From: Aquimonas sp044377145
GTDB taxonomy: Bacteria; Pseudomonadota; Gammaproteobacteria; Xanthomonadales; Xanthomonadaceae
Assembly: GCF_044377145.1 (NCBI RefSeq)
Contig: NZ_JBILJQ010000002.1
Span: forward strand, 1 to 64,000
DNA: 64,000 nucleotides
Direction of reading: 5' to 3'
Below the pieces are notes generated by a model. The model saw only the letters and a program-made list of their open reading frames with translations. It made no database searches and had not been told where the DNA came from. Position 1 is the stretch's first letter, and every line of letters begins with the position of its first letter. Below are positions 61,642-64,000 of this stretch, in pieces. The position numbers and the translations under genes are program-made.

Positions 61642-62241
61642 GGCTGGGCTCTCCTGAGTAAGGTCCAAATAGCTCAATCCTGGAGTTCTTCGGAATAGCG
61701 CGAATCCGGCACCGCTAGACTCACCTGCGCGGCGACCAAGCATCTCAATGCCATATTCACAGGGGCCGTCCATGGCGTGTGCGAAACCCCACTGCAAGAG
61801 AGCTTCGCGATGTGTGCCAAAGATCTCCCAGTCTGGAGATCCTCATTCGGCATACGACTGCACCCTCGAATACCGAAGGAAGTTAATCGCTTGCTGTACT
61901 CAATTCGGACGGTTCTAGAGGTGCCTAGCTCGCAGCCTGTCGGGCTCCGGTTGGCCAGGCTGCAAATCCGCCTGCGCGGTCCACTTTTCCGCCGATTCCT
62001 GGCCAATCGAGCCCACTCGTCCTGCAAATCGTCGAAAAACTGTCCTTGCGCGGTCGAACTTTCAACTCGACCTCCAAAACCGGACAGGCTGCTACGGAAG
62101 GATTGAAGCACTCCACCCCGCAATTCCGCGCAACAGTGCGGATTCGGCCTTGCATGACTCGCCTACGCGACAATCAAGTCCTTGGCCGTGGGTTGCACGG
62201 GCCCGGCACGGACAGCCAGTTGGGCAGCCCGATCGAGTTGA
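61642..62241. promoter_or_regulatory. 600-base intergenic region upstream of the PKS series
   Basis: The stretch looks less GC-rich than its surroundings and separates the START-like genes from the AMP ligase gene, all on the minus strand. It probably holds the main promoter of the biosynthetic series. I find no clear promoter hexamers and no gene with recognisable relatives. An inverted repeat lies at 61822-61841. Confidence 0.5.
61822..61841. repeat. 7-bp inverted repeat, operator-like
   Basis: GATCTCC (61822-61828) and GGAGATC (61835-61841) flank a 6-base spacer, about 180 bases upstream of the AMP ligase start. It is the clearest dyad in this region and a candidate regulator site. Confidence 0.35.
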
Positions 62242-63003
62242 TCAGCGAATAACTGGTGTTGCCGCTGCGGTCGCCTCGGTCATCCCTTGAGCTTCGTTGA
62301 TGAAACTGAAGCGCGCGTTGCGGTACTTCGGCTTGTCGACCAGTGTCGGCAACTGCTCGCTGAACAGCTTGAACGTTTCCTCGGCGCCACCCAGGTTGAC
62401 CAGAAAATCGGGGAAGAAGCCGCCCATGCTGAAATCCTGGACCAGCACTATCTCAAGCTGGCCGTTCTCCACGGGGGTCAACTGCCAACGGTTGTGAATG
62501 TGGGTGATGCGAATGCAGCAATCATTCAAGGGGACCTTGGCGCCGCCAGCCATCACATCGATGGTGACTATGCCGGTTTCGGGGTCCTGTGCCGCGTGAC
62601 TCTTGATGACGTATTCGCGGTTCTTGAAGACCGGGGGCAACAGCTCAAGCGTCCACAGCACCGAGTCACCTTGGGCCTCCTCGCTGTACGGCTCGAGTAC
62701 GGTCAAGTCGACGCAGACCGGAATCCATTCCTTGCAGTTTTCCAAGCTGTCGTTATCGAGAAGCAGAGAAGCTGCGATCTGGCTGCGGGTGTAGTCGCCG
62801 CGGGCAACGCCTTTGAACTGCTTGTTGAACGTGCCAGGAGCCTTGAATGAGTAGACCTGGATGCCGTCACGGTCAATCTCAAGCTCCCACGTGTTCGACC
62901 CAGACAGGGTCCACGCACTGTTCGTACCAGCTCCGACGAGTACCAGGACAGCGGTTCCGAGCAACAGGCGCTTGCCCCATTTTTTCAGACGATTCGTGCG
63001 CAT
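62242..63003 (-). CDS. START-like lipid-binding protein with N-terminal membrane segment, copy 2
   Basis: 253 residues. A basic start (MRTNRLKKWGKR) and a hydrophobic segment at about 13-30 indicate a signal anchor. The rest fits the START fold: WELEIDRDGIQVYS, a central VLWTLELLPPVFKNREYVIK, ITHIHNRWQLTP and the late GGFFPDFLVN, which corresponds to the family's GGxIPxWLVN. START domains bind lipids or other hydrophobic ligands. Three bases separate it from a clear paralogue upstream. Whether it serves the cluster is unknown. Confidence 0.8.
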   Translation of the reverse strand: MRTNRLKKWGKRLLLGTAVLVLVGAGTNSAWTLSGSNTWELEIDRDGIQVYSFKAPGTFNKQFKGVARGDYTRSQIAASLLLDNDSLENCKEWIPVCVDLTVLEPYSEEAQGDSVLWTLELLPPVFKNREYVIKSHAAQDPETGIVTIDVMAGGAKVPLNDCCIRITHIHNRWQLTPVENGQLEIVLVQDFSMGGFFPDFLVNLGGAEETFKLFSEQLPTLVDKPKYRNARFSFINEAQGMTEATAAATPVIR

Positions 63004-63006
63004 GGA

Positions 63007-63768
63007 TCAGGCTTCCTTGATGAAATCGTAACGGACGCCGCGCAATTCAGTTTTGTCGAGCAGTTGCGGCAGCTGATCGTGAATAAACTTGTAGACTTCT
63101 TCCGCACCGGCGAGGTTCAGCAGGAAGCGCGGAAATGTCCCGCCCATGTCCATGTCCTGGATGAACTCGATCTCAACCTGACCGTTTTCCTTCGGTGTGT
63201 AGATCCAACGGTTCTGCACATGGGTCAGGCGAATTGCATCAGGGTTTCGAGGTGCACTGTTTGGCGCGGCGATGACGTCAATGGTGACCGCGCGACTGAC
63301 AGGATCCTGGGAAACCTGGGAGCGGATTACTATTTCTCGGGCCGTGAAGGGGGCAGGTAGGCCCAGCTTCCAGAGCACGGTGTCGGACATGGTCTTGCTG
63401 TCCCAGGGCGAGATCACCTTGAGATCGACGCAATCGGGAATCGAGTTCAGACAGTTGTCGAGTGTGGCATTTTCGATCAGGCCGGCCACCAGGTGAGTGA
63501 GCGTGTAGTCGGTACGCGTCAATGCACGGAATCGCTTGTTGTAGGTGCCAGGCTCTTTCAATGAGTAAACCTGAACGCCATTACGTTCAAATTCGAGGTG
63601 CCATTGATTGTCCCCGCTGGCCTTCCACAGCAAGTTGACCAGAAAGATAAAAAGCACCAAACCGGCCAGCAGGTAGGTGGACAGACGCAACAGGCGCATG
63701 AGTCGTGAACGCGGACGAGCGATGGTTTCCGACGGGCTGTCGCCCGTGGTGCCGATTACAGTGGCCAT
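63007..63768 (-). CDS. START-like lipid-binding protein with N-terminal membrane segment, copy 1
   Basis: 253 residues, the same length as the next gene and similar throughout: WHLEFERNGVQVYS, LGLPAPFTAREIVIRS, LTHVQNRWIYTP and GGTFPRFLLN. A hydrophobic stretch at about 27-47 follows an Arg-rich segment, so it is probably anchored in the inner membrane. The ATG at 63768 has GGAGG six bases upstream. The pair is a tandem duplication and likely co-translated. The 79-base gap to the preceding gene contains a weak 5-bp hairpin at 63814-63828. Confidence 0.8.
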   Translation of the reverse strand: MATVIGTTGDSPSETIARPRSRLMRLLRLSTYLLAGLVLFIFLVNLLWKASGDNQWHLEFERNGVQVYSLKEPGTYNKRFRALTRTDYTLTHLVAGLIENATLDNCLNSIPDCVDLKVISPWDSKTMSDTVLWKLGLPAPFTAREIVIRSQVSQDPVSRAVTIDVIAAPNSAPRNPDAIRLTHVQNRWIYTPKENGQVEIEFIQDMDMGGTFPRFLLNLAGAEEVYKFIHDQLPQLLDKTELRGVRYDFIKEA

Positions 63769-63847
63769 AGAGCCTCCAGGATTGAATGTCGGCGGGCAAA
63801 GCCACCGGAAGAAGCGGGTTGAGCCCGCGGTGATAGGCCTACATACG

Positions 63848-64000
63848 TCATTTGTGCGGGAGTTGCGTCGTACCTTGGGCCGAGCCTTTGATTCGCTTTG
63901 CCAAGCGCTTGGCGAGGCAGAGCAGAGTAACGGCGGGTGGATTGCGGCATTCGTCGGGAATCACCGATCCATCGCAGACAAAGAGCCCCCGGAAGCGGGT
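63848..64000 (-). CDS. GMC-type oxidoreductase, C-terminal end (runs off right edge)
   Basis: The last 50 codons of a minus-strand gene that enters from the right, ending with TGA at 63850-63848. The peptide RGLFVCDGSVIPDECRNPP followed by AVTLLCLAKRLAKRI matches the end of glucose-methanol-choline oxidoreductases, where GLYVxDGSxxP is followed by a NPxxTxxALA helix. The residues after VIP depart from the commonest pattern. Same strand as the START genes, so the three could form a unit. Only the C-terminus is visible, so the subgroup is not known. Confidence 0.7.
   Translation of the reverse strand, partial: TRFRGLFVCDGSVIPDECRNPPAVTLLCLAKRLAKRIKGSAQGTTQLPHK

Noticed and set aside
61674..62123. 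Possible 149-residue minus-strand gene upstream of the AMP ligase
   Set aside because: No recognisable domain, odd composition, and an equally long unrelated frame on the other strand; treated as intergenic.
63756..63950. 64-codon minus-strand frame near the right edge
   Set aside because: It overlaps the end of the GMC gene in another frame and the start of the START gene; the GMC peptide is the better reading.
1..64000. tRNA or rRNA genes, CRISPR arrays, insertion sequences, att sites
   Set aside because: None seen. Repeats present are coding duplications within the PKS genes or short dyads.

Overview
The window holds an almost complete trans-acyltransferase (trans-AT) type I polyketide synthase cluster in GC-rich, densely packed DNA, most likely from a proteobacterium. 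Which lineage cannot be settled from the sequence alone. The trans-AT assignment rests on ten ketosynthase (KS) domains in three giant proteins with no embedded AT, alongside stand-alone AT-type proteins, a five-gene HMG-CoA-synthase (HCS) beta-branching cassette, a metallo-beta-lactamase hydrolase of the PksB/BaeB type and an Sfp-type phosphopantetheinyl transferase.

Layout. The left edge (1-742, minus) is the N-terminal part of an FRG-domain protein that is probably not part of the pathway. After a divergent intergenic region comes a two-gene plus-strand unit: an AT-like acyl hydrolase (1044-1988) and a TPR protein with a duplicated PRMT-type methyltransferase fold (2000-4516). Everything from 4686 to 61641 is on the minus strand. 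Reading in the direction of transcription: acyl-AMP ligase (60247-61641), FabG-like reductase (59251-59988), free ACP (58970-59236), PKS1 (41294-58945), PKS2 (26485-41289), PKS3 (12639-26405), MBL hydrolase, HMG synthase, ECH1, ECH2, donor ACP, decarboxylating KS, malonyl AT, metallophosphoesterase and PPTase. Many neighbours overlap by 1-14 bases, so translational coupling is likely. The right edge holds two tandem membrane-anchored START-like proteins (62242-63768) and the C-terminal 50 residues of a GMC-type oxidoreductase (63848-64000).

Assembly line. PKS1: KS-DH-KR-ACP / KS-DH*-ECH-ECH-ECH-ACP-ACP / KS-DH*-ACP-ACP-DHlike / KS-DH. PKS2: KR-ACP / KS-DH*-ECH-ECH-ECH-ACP-ACP / KS-KR-cMT-ACP / KS. 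PKS3: DH-KR-ACP / KS-DH-KR-ACP / KS-KR-ACP / KS-DH. DH* marks DH folds without catalytic residues. Both protein junctions fall inside modules and carry short helical docking-like ends. Three tandem ACP pairs carry the tryptophan that flags beta-branching, so a partly unsaturated chain with up to three beta-branches and one alpha-methyl is predicted. There is no enoyl reductase and no thioesterase, and the last module stops after KS-DH with no ACP.

The points most worth following are the ACP-less terminal module, the two triple crotonase arrays (two of three domains degenerate in each), the roughly 9-kb internal duplication linking PKS1 and PKS2, the DH-like domain whose Asp is replaced by Tyr, and the PRMT9-like methyltransferase.
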